This document shows, one piece after another, positions 20,922-30,704 of a DNA stretch of 64,000 nt. Positions within the stretch are counted from its first letter, which is position 1, and each line of letters starts with the position of its first letter. Made by a program: the position numbers and the translations under genes. Under the pieces are notes generated by a model. The model saw only the letters and a list, made by a program, of their open reading frames with translations, made no database searches and had not been told where the DNA came from. The stretch lies in NCBI RefSeq assembly GCF_916858655.1, contig NZ_CAKASL010000001.1:248001-312000 (forward strand), in the 5' to 3' direction. The stretch is from Aeromicrobium sp. Leaf350 (GTDB taxonomy: Bacteria > Actinomycetota > Actinomycetes > Propionibacteriales > Nocardioidaceae).

Positions 20922-21935
20922 TCAGGCGTCGTCGAGCATGCGGCCGACGTAGCGGGCGACGGCGGCGACCGCTGCCATCGTGCCGGGGTAGTCCATGCGG
21001 GCCGGACCGACCGTGGCGAGGGTCGCGCGGCTGCCGTCCCCACCGTAGGCAGAGGCCACCACCGCGTTGCCGGCGAGGGTGTCGAAACCGGTCTCGCCGC
21101 CGATGCGCACCGTCACGCCGCCGGAGACCTCGCCGAGCAGCTTGAGCAGCACGACCTGCTCCTCGAGCGCCTCGAGGACCGGGCGGACCGTCGTGTCGAA
21201 CTCGGCGCCGTAGCGGGCGAGGTTCGACGTGCCGCCCACGACGATGCGGGCGTCGGAGCGCTCGTCGGAGAAGGTCTGGGTCAGGGTCGCCACGACCGCC
21301 GCGACGAGCGGCTGGTCGACCGGCTCGAAGGTGTGGATCAGGTCGGCGACCTTGACCGCGGCCTCCGAGAGGCGCTCGCCCAGCACGACGGGCATGAGGC
21401 GGGAGCGCAGGTCGGCCAGGAGCTGGTCGGTCAGGGGCGACGGCAGGTCGATCGTGCGCTGCTCGACCCGGCCGGAGCTCGTGATGACGACCACGAGCGC
21501 GCGATCGCCGTCGAGCGCGACGACCTCGACGTGCCGCACGGTCGACCGGGTCAGGCTCGGGTACTGCACGACCGCGACCTGGCTGGTGAGCTGGGAGAGC
21601 ACGCGCACGCTGCGCTGCACGATGTCGTCGACGTCGACCGACTCCGAAAGGAAGCGCTCGATCGCCCGGCGCTCGGCCGGCGAGAGCGCCTTGACCGTGG
21701 CGAGCCGGTCGACGAACATCCGGTAGCCCTTGTCGGTGGGGATGCGGCCGGCAGACGTGTGCGGCTGGGTGAGGTAGCCCTCGTCCTCCAGCACGGCCAT
21801 GTCGTTGCGGATCGTCGCCGGCGAGACGCCCAGGTGGTGACGTTCCACGAGGGCTCGGGAGCCCACGGGCTCCTGCGTGGCGACGTAGTCCTCGACGATC
21901 GCCCGGAGGACGTCGAGGCGACGGTCGTCGGACAT
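20922..21935 (-). CDS. hrcA: Heat-inducible transcription repressor HrcA
   Basis: 337 aa. The N-terminal winged helix includes [54 protein letters not shown] split over residues 10-65, all hallmark HrcA segments. The C-terminal GAF-like domain holds the GG.N..R.GAEF-like stretch. HrcA represses chaperone genes through CIRCE. The ATG at 21935 has a GAGGAGG ribosome site; an upstream in-frame start lacks one. A degenerate CIRCE immediately upstream suggests autoregulation of hrcA-dnaJ. Confidence 0.96.
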   Translation of the reverse strand: MSDDRRLDVLRAIVEDYVATQEPVGSRALVERHHLGVSPATIRNDMAVLEDEGYLTQPHTSAGRIPTDKGYRMFVDRLATVKALSPAERRAIERFLSESVDVDDIVQRSVRVLSQLTSQVAVVQYPSLTRSTVRHVEVVALDGDRALVVVITSSGRVEQRTIDLPSPLTDQLLADLRSRLMPVVLGERLSEAAVKVADLIHTFEPVDQPLVAAVVATLTQTFSDERSDARIVVGGTSNLARYGAEFDTTVRPVLEALEEQVVLLKLLGEVSGGVTVRIGGETGFDTLAGNAVVASAYGGDGSRATLATVGPARMDYPGTMAAVAAVARYVGRMLDDA

Positions 21936-21958
21936 CCTGGCCTCCTCTCGGCGCGTCG

Positions 21959-21985
21959 CTGGCACTCTCGGTGCCCGTTTGCCAG
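21959..21985 (-). promoter_or_regulatory. Degenerate CIRCE operator at the hrcA promoter
   Basis: CTGGCACTC (21959-21967), nine bases, then GTTTGCCAG (21977-21985). The first arm fits the actinobacterial CIRCE arm exactly; the second matches 7 of 9 expected bases (GAGTGCCAG expected). A TAGACT -10-like box for hrcA lies at about 21988-21993, so the operator covers the start of transcription. Confidence 0.7.
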
Positions 21986-22020
21986 TCTAGCCCGATGGGA
22001 GTGGAACGGTGAGGAGCATC

Positions 22021-22461
22021 GTGCGTCGAGACGACACGATCGTCGTGGAGGGCCACGAGCGCAGCCTCACGTACCGCCCGCGCCGGGTGACGCTGAGCGA
22101 CGGCTCGTGGGTCGCCCACGAGTCGCTCGGCGGATCGCTCAGCTCGGTCTGGGCCGTCGACCTCGGCGACCGGTTCGTCGAGGTCGTGCACCTCGGCGAC
22201 GGACCGTCGGGTGGTGAGCTCGTGGTCGTGGTGCCCGATGCCGACACGGTGCTGCTGGGCGACCTCGTCAGCGAGCCGACCGGCCCGGTCCCGGAGAGCT
22301 GGCCCGTCGCGGTCGACCTGGCGATCGGGCTCACCGGGCCCGGCACGACGATCCTCGGCCCGTCGGGCGAGGTCCCGCGCGAGGACCTCGCCGACTTCCA
22401 CCAACGCCTGCTCGGCCTCCTGCACCCGGGCCATCCCGGACCCAGCGGCGGACTCGCATGA
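22021..22461 (+). CDS. Probable degenerate metallo-beta-lactamase-fold protein
   Basis: 146 aa, unassigned. The second half (GGELVVVVPDADTVLLGDLV..., GTTILGPSGEVPREDLADFHQRLLGL) reads like the C-terminal half of a metallo-beta-lactamase fold (strand, D-loop GDL, then P-G). The metal-ligand histidines of the HxHxDH and GH positions are missing, so it is probably non-catalytic. The GTG at 22021 is chosen because GGTGAGGAG lies just upstream; a further in-frame GTG at 22009 would use no such site. It overlaps the DUF3097 gene by 4 bp, so a shared role is likely. Confidence 0.6.
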   Translation: MRRDDTIVVEGHERSLTYRPRRVTLSDGSWVAHESLGGSLSSVWAVDLGDRFVEVVHLGDGPSGGELVVVVPDADTVLLGDLVSEPTGPVPESWPVAVDLAIGLTGPGTTILGPSGEVPREDLADFHQRLLGLLHPGHPGPSGGLA

Positions 22462-23288
22462 GCAAGGACCGCTACGGGCAGGACGTCCTGTCGGGTGACT
22501 GGCAGCGTCCGGCGAAGGGCCGCTCGGCCGACCTCCCCGTCGAGCTGGGTCTCGTCGTCGAGGACGTCACGAGCGGTTTCGTCGGCGAGGTCGTGCAGGT
22601 CGATCCGCAGATGGGCATGGTCGTGCTCGAGGACCGCCGGTTGAAGCGCCGCAGCTTCCCGCTCGGACCGGGCTACTGGGTCGACGGCAAGCCCGTCACG
22701 CTCCGTCCGCCGGCCGTGGCCGCCTCAGGGCCTCAGCGCACCGCGTCCGGGTCGGTCGCCGGGCCCCGCGAGCGGGCGAAGGTCGCCCAGCCGAGCCGCA
22801 TCTGGGTCGAGGGTCGGCACGACGCCGAGCTCGTCGAGAAGGTCTGGGGCGACGACCTTCGCCACGTCGGCGTCGCGGTCGAGTACCTGGGCGGCATCGA
22901 CGACCTCAAGGCCGAGGTCGACTCCTTCGACCCCGGCCCTGGTCGTCGCCTCGGCGTGCTGGTCGACCACCTCGTCATGGGCTCCAAGGAGTGGCGCATC
23001 GCGCAGACGCTCTCGAAGGAGCCGCACGTGCTCGTCGTCGGCCACCCCTACGTCGACGTGTGGCAGACCGTGAAGCCGGCGCGTCTCGGCCTGGACGCGT
23101 GGCCCGTGATCCCCCGCGGCATCGAGTGGAAGCACGGCATCTGCGAGGCGATGGGCTGGCCGCACGCCGAGCAGGCCGACATCGCCCGCGCCTGGAAGAA
23201 GATCCTCGGCTCGGTCTCCACCTGGACCGACCTGGAACCCGTCTTCCTGGGCAAGGTCGAGGAGCTCATCGACTTCGTCACGGCCTGA
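22458..23288 (+). CDS. DUF3097 family protein
   Basis: 276 aa. The opening RYGQDVLSGDWQRPAKGRSADLPVE and the core RIWVEGRHDAELVEKVWGDDLRHVGV with EYLGGIDDL match DUF3097, an actinobacterial family. The VEGRHDAELV...LGV.VDHLV.G pattern resembles a TOPRIM-like nuclease/primase fold, suggesting nucleic-acid work. Function is not established. It is coupled by an ATGA overlap to the upstream beta-lactamase-fold-like gene. Confidence 0.85.
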   Translation: MSKDRYGQDVLSGDWQRPAKGRSADLPVELGLVVEDVTSGFVGEVVQVDPQMGMVVLEDRRLKRRSFPLGPGYWVDGKPVTLRPPAVAASGPQRTASGSVAGPRERAKVAQPSRIWVEGRHDAELVEKVWGDDLRHVGVAVEYLGGIDDLKAEVDSFDPGPGRRLGVLVDHLVMGSKEWRIAQTLSKEPHVLVVGHPYVDVWQTVKPARLGLDAWPVIPRGIEWKHGICEAMGWPHAEQADIARAWKKILGSVSTWTDLEPVFLGKVEELIDFVTA

Positions 23289-23303
23289 GCCCCGCCGGGG
23301 TGT

Positions 23304-23329
23304 CCCCCAGATGTGTGCGCTCCCGGGGG
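23304..23329 (+). terminator. Weak hairpin after DUF3097
   Basis: CCCCC (23304-23308) and GGGGG (23325-23329) flank a 16-nt loop, within a wider GTGTC/GACAC inverted repeat (23300-23304 and 23336-23340). It lies between convergent genes and would act on both strands, but there is no U-tract. Confidence 0.35.
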
Positions 23330-23346
23330 TCCGTCGACACGATGTG

Positions 23347-23898
23347 TCAGCCGAGGGAGACCAGGTGAGCCAGGTCGTCCGGGGTGAGGTCGCGGTCGGC
23401 GTGGACCTGCCTCACCAGGCCGTCGTCGCGCGGGCCCTCGAAGAGGAGCCGGAGCCCGAGCTTCTCGAGCACCCGGACGGATGCCGGATTGTTCACCAGG
23501 ACCCTCGCCACGACCGGGGTGCCGGGATCGTGCTCGTGAGCCGCCTCCAGCGCCGCCTGCGCGACCTCCGTGGCCAGCCCGCTCCCCCACACCGCCGGCG
23601 AGAGCCGGTATCCGAGATTCCTCAGCACGCGGCCCTCCACCCGGCGAGTGCCGGCGATGCCGACGACCTGCGCATCGACGTCCTCGACGACCCAGGTGTC
23701 GAGCCCGAACCGTCGCCAGCCGGCGATCATCATCGCGAGCATGTCGGCCGTCATCGCACGGTCACCGAGACCGGACGGCAGGTGCTTCCACGTCGCCGGA
23801 TCGCCGTAGATCGCGTACACCGCGTCGAGATCGTCCTCGACCGGAGGCCGCAGCAGCGTCCGCGACGTGCGCACGAGCGCCGGGTCGGACGCGCTCAT
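23347..23898 (-). CDS. GNAT-family N-acetyltransferase
   Basis: 183 aa. The RimJ/RimL-type start (RTSRTLLRPPVEDDLDAVYAIYGD) leads to the acetyl-CoA pocket NLGYRLSPAVWGSGLATEVAQAAL and the terminal VLVNNPASVRVLEKLGLRLLFEG. The substrate may be a protein N-terminus or a small amine; it cannot be read from the sequence. It begins within the last bases of hemW (ATGA overlap), so it is co-translated with hemW. Confidence 0.9.
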   Translation of the reverse strand: MSASDPALVRTSRTLLRPPVEDDLDAVYAIYGDPATWKHLPSGLGDRAMTADMLAMMIAGWRRFGLDTWVVEDVDAQVVGIAGTRRVEGRVLRNLGYRLSPAVWGSGLATEVAQAALEAAHEHDPGTPVVARVLVNNPASVRVLEKLGLRLLFEGPRDDGLVRQVHADRDLTPDDLAHLVSLG

Positions 23899-25067
23899 GT
23901 CAGCTCGCGCACCACGTGGTCGGCCAGCAGTCGCCCCTTCTTCGTCAGCACCAGCTTGGTCGCGACTGGCTCCAGGAGGCCCTGCTCGATCAGGTGGTCG
24001 TGCGCAGGGAGGCCTGCCGGGTCGAGACCGGTGCGCAGGCGCGTGCGCAGCATGACGTCCTCCATCCGGGCGGCGTCGGCGTCGATGACCTCGCCGTCGG
24101 CCTCCGGCGACTGCCCCGCCGCCAGCCGCTGGGCGTACGCCGCGGGGTGCTTCACGTTCCACCAGCGTCGACCCCCCACGTAGGAGTGGGCACCCGGTCC
24201 GATGCCGAACCACTCGCCGCCAGTCCAGTACAGGACGTTGTGCCGGCACTGCGCCGCCTCGTCGCGCGCCCAGTTGGAGAGCTCGTACCAGCCGAGACCG
24301 GCTGCCTCGAGCATCTCGTCGGCCAACAGGTACTTGTCGGCCGTCTCGTCGTCGTCGGGCATGACGACCTCGCCGCGCGAGACCTTGCGGGCGAAAGCGG
24401 TGCCGTCCTCGACGATCAACGCGTAGGCGCTGACGTGGTCGGGCTCCAACGAGATCGCGTGCTCGACCGTGCGGCGCCAGTCGTCCATCGACTCCCCCGG
24501 CGAGCCGTAGATGAGGTCGACACTGACCTGCTCGAAGCCGGCCTCGCGGGCCCAGCGCACGGCCTCGGGCACCCGGAGCGGGTCGTGGGTGCGGTCGAGC
24601 ATCTGCAGCACGTGCGACACGGCCGACTGCACGCCGAAGGAGATGCGGTTGAAGCCACCGGCGCGCAAGGTCGCGAGCATCGCGGGGTCGACGCTGTCGG
24701 GGTTCGCCTCGGTCGTGACCTCCACGTCCGGCGCGAGCCCCCACGCCTCGTCGATCGCCCGGAGGATGCGCACGAGATCGGCGGCCGCCAGCTGCGTCGG
24801 CGTGCCACCGCCCACGAAGACGGTCTCGACCGTGCGGGGCCCGGTCTGCGCCGCGGCCCGCCGGATCTCGGCGATCGCGGAGTCGGCGTACGACGCCCGC
24901 GTCGCGCCCTCCCCCAGCTCGTCGGCCGTGTACGTGTTGAAGTCGCAGTACCCGCATCGCACGGAGCAGAACGGGACGTGGACGTACACGCCGAAGGCGG
25001 GCAGCGAAGGTGCAGGCGCGCCGAAGGGCCGCCTCCCCACAGGAGACGACCCTTCGAACGTGTTCAC
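23895..25067 (-). CDS. hemW: Heme chaperone / radical SAM protein HemW
   Basis: 390 aa. The radical SAM cysteine motif is CSVRCGYCDF (CxxxCxxC, near residue 38). GGGTPTQL and the EANPDSVDPAMLATLRAGG segment follow, with the C-terminal HemW winged-helix part. HemW was long annotated as oxygen-independent coproporphyrinogen III oxidase but is a heme-trafficking protein. The GTG start has no unusual context; placement next to hrcA/lepA is normal. Confidence 0.92.
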   Translation of the reverse strand: MNTFEGSSPVGRRPFGAPAPSLPAFGVYVHVPFCSVRCGYCDFNTYTADELGEGATRASYADSAIAEIRRAAAQTGPRTVETVFVGGGTPTQLAAADLVRILRAIDEAWGLAPDVEVTTEANPDSVDPAMLATLRAGGFNRISFGVQSAVSHVLQMLDRTHDPLRVPEAVRWAREAGFEQVSVDLIYGSPGESMDDWRRTVEHAISLEPDHVSAYALIVEDGTAFARKVSRGEVVMPDDDETADKYLLADEMLEAAGLGWYELSNWARDEAAQCRHNVLYWTGGEWFGIGPGAHSYVGGRRWWNVKHPAAYAQRLAAGQSPEADGEVIDADAARMEDVMLRTRLRTGLDPAGLPAHDHLIEQGLLEPVATKLVLTKKGRLLADHVVRELT

Positions 25068-25095
25068 GCCCCCAGCCTAGAGGGGGCCGGAACCG

Positions 25096-26937
25096 TCAGA
25101 CCCCGGCGTAGAACCCGTCGAGGATCTCGCGGTAGTTGTCCTCGACGACCTTGCGCTTGACCTTGAGGCTCGGCGTGAGCTCGCCGGACTCGATCGACAG
25201 GTCGTTCGGGAGGATCTTCCACTTCTTGATCGTCTCCCAGCGGTTGAGCTTGGAGTTGAGCTCCTCGACGTAGCCGGCGACGAGCTTCTCGATCTCGGGC
25301 GACTGCACGACCTCGGTGTACGACTGACCCGACTTGCCGTGGCTCTCGGCCCACGCCGCGATGGCGTCGGGGTCGAGCGTGATGAGCGCCGAGCAGAAGT
25401 TGCGGTCGTTGCCGTGCACGATCATCTGGCTGGCCAGCGGGCACACGCCCTTGAAGACGCCCTCGACGTGCGACGGGGCGACGTACTTGCCGCCCGACGT
25501 CTTGAAGAGGTCCTTCTTGCGGTCGGTGATGCGCAGGAAGCCCTCGGAGTCGAGCTCGCCGATGTCGCCCGTGGCGAGCCAGCCGTCGGCGTCGAGCGTC
25601 TCCTTCGTGGCGGTGTCGAGGTTGTGGTAGCCGTGCATGATGTTCGGGCCCTTGATGAGCACCTCGCCATCGGCCGCGATCTTGATCTCGACGCCGGGGA
25701 ACGGCAGGCCGACCGTGCCGAGCTTCAGGTGGTCGGGGTGGTTGACCGTGGAGCCGGCGGAGGTCTCGGTCAGGCCGTAGCCCTCGAGGATGATGACGCC
25801 GGCGGCGTGGAACCACTCGGCCACGTCGGCCGACAGCGCGGCCGAGCCCGAGATGAAGAAGCGCACGCGGCCACCGAAGCGGTCACGGATCTTGCCGAAG
25901 ACGAGCTTGTCGGCGAGTCCGTGCTGCACCTTGAGACCGACCGGGATCGGCTGGCCGGCGCGGGTGCGGCGCGAGTGCTCCAGACCGACCTTCTCGGCCC
26001 AGCGGAAGAGCTTGAGCTTGGCGCCACCGTCCTCCTCCATCATGCCGACGACACGGCCGTAGACCTTCTCGAAGATGCGCGGCGCGGCGCCCATGAACGT
26101 GGGCTTCACGATGCTGAGGTTGTCGACGATCTTGGTGACGCGGCCGTCGATCGCAGCGGCGAAGCCGATCTGCAGCTGCGTCATCTGCAAGACCTTGCCG
26201 AACGAGTGCGCCATCGGCAGCCAGCGGTACTCGAGGTCGTCGACCGTGAGGATGCCGTTGGCCTGGATGGCCGCACCCTCGAAGACCCAGCCGCTGTGGC
26301 TCAGGCGCACGCCCTTGGAGCGGCCCGTGGTGCCCGAGGTGTAGATGAGGGTCGCGAGGTCGTCCGGCTTGATGGCCGCGACGCGCTGCTCGACGACGTC
26401 AGGGTGGTCGGAGAGGTGGGCCTCGCCGATCTTCTCCAGGTCGGTCAGGCTGATGACCCAGTCACCGTCGGTCTTGCCGTCGAAGGTGATGACCTTGGTG
26501 ATGTCGGGGAGCTCGGACTTCTTCTCCTGGAGCTTCGCGATCTGCTCGTCGTCCTCGGCGAACACGATGACGCTGCCCGAGTCGGACAGGATGTACGCGA
26601 CGTCGTCGGAGACGGTCGAGGGGTACACGGTCGTGGTGGCGCCGCCGGCGGCGTTGATCGCCAGGTCGGCGAGGATCCACTCGACGCGGGTGCCGGACGC
26701 GACGGCCGCGCGGGACTCGTTCTCGAGTCCGAGCGAGACCAGACCGGCGGCGAGCTTGTTGACGCGCTCACCGACCTCTCCCCAGGACAGGGAGTGCCAG
26801 CGCTCGTTGGCGTCGGGGTAACGGAAGGCTTCGCGCTGCGGCGTCTCGGCGACGCGGTTCAGGAACAGTCGGCCGATGCTCGGGGCTCGGTCGTCGATCT
26901 GGGCCTGCTGCTGCGGGGTCAGGACAAGGGGGCTCAT
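25096..26937 (-). CDS. Long-chain acyl-CoA synthetase (FadD15-like)
   Basis: 613 aa. The AMP-binding P-loop is YTSGTTGRSKGVRLSH (near residue 196), with the ACS signature regions GYGLTETSAGS and WLATGDIGELDSEGFLRITDRKKDLFKTSGGKYVAPS. This last segment is typical of long-chain enzymes (FadD15/FAA1 type). It activates fatty acids to acyl-CoA with ATP. The start has GTGAGGA upstream. The promoter region holds TAGGTT and TAGGGT boxes on the minus strand near 26976-26986, perhaps with a fatty-acid regulator site, but I cannot fix an operator. Confidence 0.92.
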   Translation of the reverse strand: MSPLVLTPQQQAQIDDRAPSIGRLFLNRVAETPQREAFRYPDANERWHSLSWGEVGERVNKLAAGLVSLGLENESRAAVASGTRVEWILADLAINAAGGATTTVYPSTVSDDVAYILSDSGSVIVFAEDDEQIAKLQEKKSELPDITKVITFDGKTDGDWVISLTDLEKIGEAHLSDHPDVVEQRVAAIKPDDLATLIYTSGTTGRSKGVRLSHSGWVFEGAAIQANGILTVDDLEYRWLPMAHSFGKVLQMTQLQIGFAAAIDGRVTKIVDNLSIVKPTFMGAAPRIFEKVYGRVVGMMEEDGGAKLKLFRWAEKVGLEHSRRTRAGQPIPVGLKVQHGLADKLVFGKIRDRFGGRVRFFISGSAALSADVAEWFHAAGVIILEGYGLTETSAGSTVNHPDHLKLGTVGLPFPGVEIKIAADGEVLIKGPNIMHGYHNLDTATKETLDADGWLATGDIGELDSEGFLRITDRKKDLFKTSGGKYVAPSHVEGVFKGVCPLASQMIVHGNDRNFCSALITLDPDAIAAWAESHGKSGQSYTEVVQSPEIEKLVAGYVEELNSKLNRWETIKKWKILPNDLSIESGELTPSLKVKRKVVEDNYREILDGFYAGV

Positions 26938-27058
26938 GCGGTCCTCACAGGGCTACGGGGCGTGTGGTGCGGATCACCCTAACCTACTGTCCGGTCACTA
27001 CGATCTTGGTTGCGCCCGGCACGCATTCGGGCGGTGCCAGGCGCCCAGGACCGCCGTC

Positions 27059-27832
27059 TCAGGCGGGGTTCGACGGCACGTCGGTGACGCGCACGACGAC
27101 CTGCTCGTGGTCGAAGGTGTAGGCCACGTACTCGTAGGAGATGCCCGTGCGGGCGACGTGCTCGGCCCACGCCTTGAACTCGCCCTGCTGCCAGTTCTGG
27201 TGGTTGAGGTACTCGTCGAAGATGACGATCGAGCCGGGACGCAGACGGTCGCCGGCGAGCTCCAGCACCGTCACGGCGCCGCTGTAGAGGTCACAGTCGA
27301 CGTGCAGGAGGTCGATCGGGCCGTCGTGCTCGGCGAGGAAGCCCGGCAGGGTGTCCTCGAACAGGCCGACCACGAGCTCGGCGCAGGCGACCTTCGGCAG
27401 GTCCTCGACCTCGAACGTGCCGGCGGGGAAGCCGGGGCGCCAGTCCTCGGGCAGACCGCTGAAGACGTCGAAGCCGTACACCTCGCCGCGGCGCTCACGG
27501 GCGATGATGCGCAGGGTGGTGCCGGAGAAGACGCCGAACTCCAGGGCCATGCCGCCGGTGGGCGCGGCAGCCAGGGCGGCACGCAGCGTCTCGTGCGGGT
27601 GCGGGTGCCAGGTCGCCCCCGAGAAGTGCTGGCCCACGTACGCGGCGCTCGACGTGACGGCCTCGCGCTCGGCCGCGGCGAACATGTCGCGGCGGTCGCG
27701 CAGCTCGAGCCCGGCGACCTGCTCGTTCAGCTCGCGCACCTGACGGTGGAGCTCCTCGTTCTGGCGCCGGACCGCGTCCTCGACGACGTGGACGAGCTTC
27801 TCGCGCACGCGCTTCTTCAGCTGGTCAAGCAT
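27059..27832 (-). CDS. TylF/MycF-like class I SAM methyltransferase
   Basis: 257 aa. A charged coiled-coil N-terminus (residues 1-45, KKRVREKLVHVVEDAVRRQNEE) precedes the SAM fold with motif I ALEFGVFSGTTLRI, then VYGFDVFSGLPEDW, the metal-binding DLLHVDCDLYSGA and SIVIFDEYLNH. This is the signature of TylF-type macrocin O-methyltransferases, many of which act on sugars or surface glycans. The coiled coil suggests oligomerisation or attachment to other factors. The substrate is unknown; it lies alone between fadD and lepA. Confidence 0.8.
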   Translation of the reverse strand: MLDQLKKRVREKLVHVVEDAVRRQNEELHRQVRELNEQVAGLELRDRRDMFAAAEREAVTSSAAYVGQHFSGATWHPHPHETLRAALAAAPTGGMALEFGVFSGTTLRIIARERRGEVYGFDVFSGLPEDWRPGFPAGTFEVEDLPKVACAELVVGLFEDTLPGFLAEHDGPIDLLHVDCDLYSGAVTVLELAGDRLRPGSIVIFDEYLNHQNWQQGEFKAWAEHVARTGISYEYVAYTFDHEQVVVRVTDVPSNPA

Positions 27833-27886
27833 GGGAGCTCCTGGTGATGAGGTGGGACGACACGGGCGATGCCGGGGGCTTGCGGG

Positions 27887-29749
<1,863 letters not shown>

Positions 29750-29756
29750 GTGGTGG

Positions 29757-30095
29757 TCACCAGAGGTAGGCGAGGCCGACGTTGACGACGACGAGCGCCG
29801 CCACGACGTGGGCCAGGGGGTTGGGGGCGGGCTTCTTGCGCGTGCCGTGGGCCAGCCCGACCGCCACGGTGGCGATCACGAGCTTCACGGCGACCTTGGC
29901 GTGGTTCGGGTCGGCGACGTCGTCGCTCATGGAGGCGATCGCGACCAGGATGATCCCGAGGAGCCACGCAGCGCTGAGACCGTGGGCCATGAGGCCGTTG
30001 ATCTGCGGAGACGACAGCACGAGCACGTACCCGAGCAGGACCGCGGCCCAGCTCGCGATGTGCACCCACACCAGCACGTCGTAGAGAGTCTCCAT
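29757..30095 (-). CDS. Small four-TM membrane protein
   Basis: 112 aa. Hydrophobic segments are near residues 5-25 ([20 protein letters not shown]), 37-55 ([16 protein letters not shown]), 68-82 ([15 protein letters not shown]) and 93-112. The first resembles a histidine-containing helix of small cytochrome-like or DUF-type membrane proteins. It is often found next to lepA/rpsT in actinobacteria. The ATG start at 30095 follows a plausible promoter; function is unknown. Confidence 0.75.
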   Translation of the reverse strand: METLYDVLVWVHIASWAAVLLGYVLVLSSPQINGLMAHGLSAAWLLGIILVAIASMSDDVADPNHAKVAVKLVIATVAVGLAHGTRKKPAPNPLAHVVAALVVVNVGLAYLW

Positions 30096-30124
30096 GAGGG
30101 CCGATCGTAGTGACCTGTCCGGAT

Positions 30125-30178
30125 TTGGGAGCCACCGGACGCCGATGGTAGGGTTGGCGGTCGCGTGCTCTGGCACGC
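30125..30178 (+). promoter_or_regulatory. rpsT promoter and 5' hairpin
   Basis: -35-like TTGGGA (30125-30130), 18-bp spacer, -10 TAGGGT (30149-30154). The predicted transcript starts near a perfect 6-bp stem GCGTGC/GCACGC (30163-30168 and 30173-30178) with a 4-nt loop, followed 14 nt on by CTTCTTTT. The roughly 65-nt leader may carry S20-dependent or attenuation control. Confidence 0.45.
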
Positions 30179-30228
30179 CACCACACTTCTTTTCCTGCAC
30201 GTCTCCATCGAAAGAACAGGTACGCCCC

Positions 30229-30489
30229 GTGGCGAACATCAAGTCGCAGATCAAGCGCAACCGTCAGAACGAGGCTGCCCGTGAGCGCAACAAGTCGGTC
30301 CGTTCCGCGCTGAAGACGGCCATCCGCCGCTTCACCGAGGCTGCCGACGCCGGCAACAACGACGACGCCAAGAAGCTCGCCGCCGAGGCCAACCGTCGCC
30401 TCGACAAGGCCGCCTCGAAGGGTGTCATCCACAAGAACCAGGCGGCCAACCGCAAGTCGGCCATCGCCAAGAAGGCTGCCTCGCTCTGA
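30229..30489 (+). CDS. rpsT: 30S ribosomal protein S20
   Basis: 86 aa of the standard basic S20 helix bundle: [20 protein letters not shown] at the start and AIAKKAASL at the end. It binds 16S rRNA early in 30S assembly. The GTG start at 30229 yields VANIKSQIK, the conserved N-terminus. It is monocistronic, with a strong hairpin 28 nt after the stop. Confidence 0.98.
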   Translation: MANIKSQIKRNRQNEAARERNKSVRSALKTAIRRFTEAADAGNNDDAKKLAAEANRRLDKAASKGVIHKNQAANRKSAIAKKAASL

Positions 30490-30516
30490 GCCGCAGCTGA
30501 CTCCAGCTTCACGACC

Positions 30517-30539
30517 GACCCCGGCCACCGGCCGGGGTC
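30517..30539 (+). terminator. rpsT terminator hairpin
   Basis: Perfect 10-bp stem GACCCCGGCC/GGCCGGGGTC (30517-30526 and 30530-30539) with a 3-nt loop, beginning 28 nt after the rpsT stop. There is only a weak T-content downstream (GTGTCATGTC). Confidence 0.8.
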
Positions 30540-30564
30540 GTGTCATGTCCGGGGGCTGCCCGGG

Positions 30565-30704
30565 CTGGGCGGTGAGTCTTCTACCGAAAACCCCTCCCGC
30601 CAGGGGTGGACGGTGAGTTAGCCACCGTATGAGCACTCATAGGGTGGAACACTCACCGCCGACCCCCGTCCGCCCCGCCATTCGGTGGAGGACTCACCGC
30701 CCAG
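30565..30704. repeat. Nested GCGGTGA palindrome (element B)
   Basis: Four related units between convergent rpsT and a membrane protein gene. The outer arms 30565-30588 and 30681-30704 are inverted, matching at 22 of 24 bp. The inner arms 30612-30634 and 30635-30657 match at 18 of 23. GCGGTGA-type cores start at 30569 and 30610 (forward) and 30653 and 30694 (reverse), so spacing is 41, 43 and 41 bp. The last unit supplies the stop codon of the membrane protein gene. Same architecture as 7867-7978. Confidence 0.8.

Noticed and set aside
19782-22217. 811-codon plus-strand open frame
   Set aside because: Antisense to dnaJ and hrcA, both unambiguous; its composition is that of a reversed coding strand.
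23304-23340. Possible third nested palindrome between DUF3097 and the GNAT gene
   Set aside because: It has GTGTC/GACAC and CCCCC/GGGGG arms but no GCGGTGA core and not the four-unit order; treated as a weak terminator.
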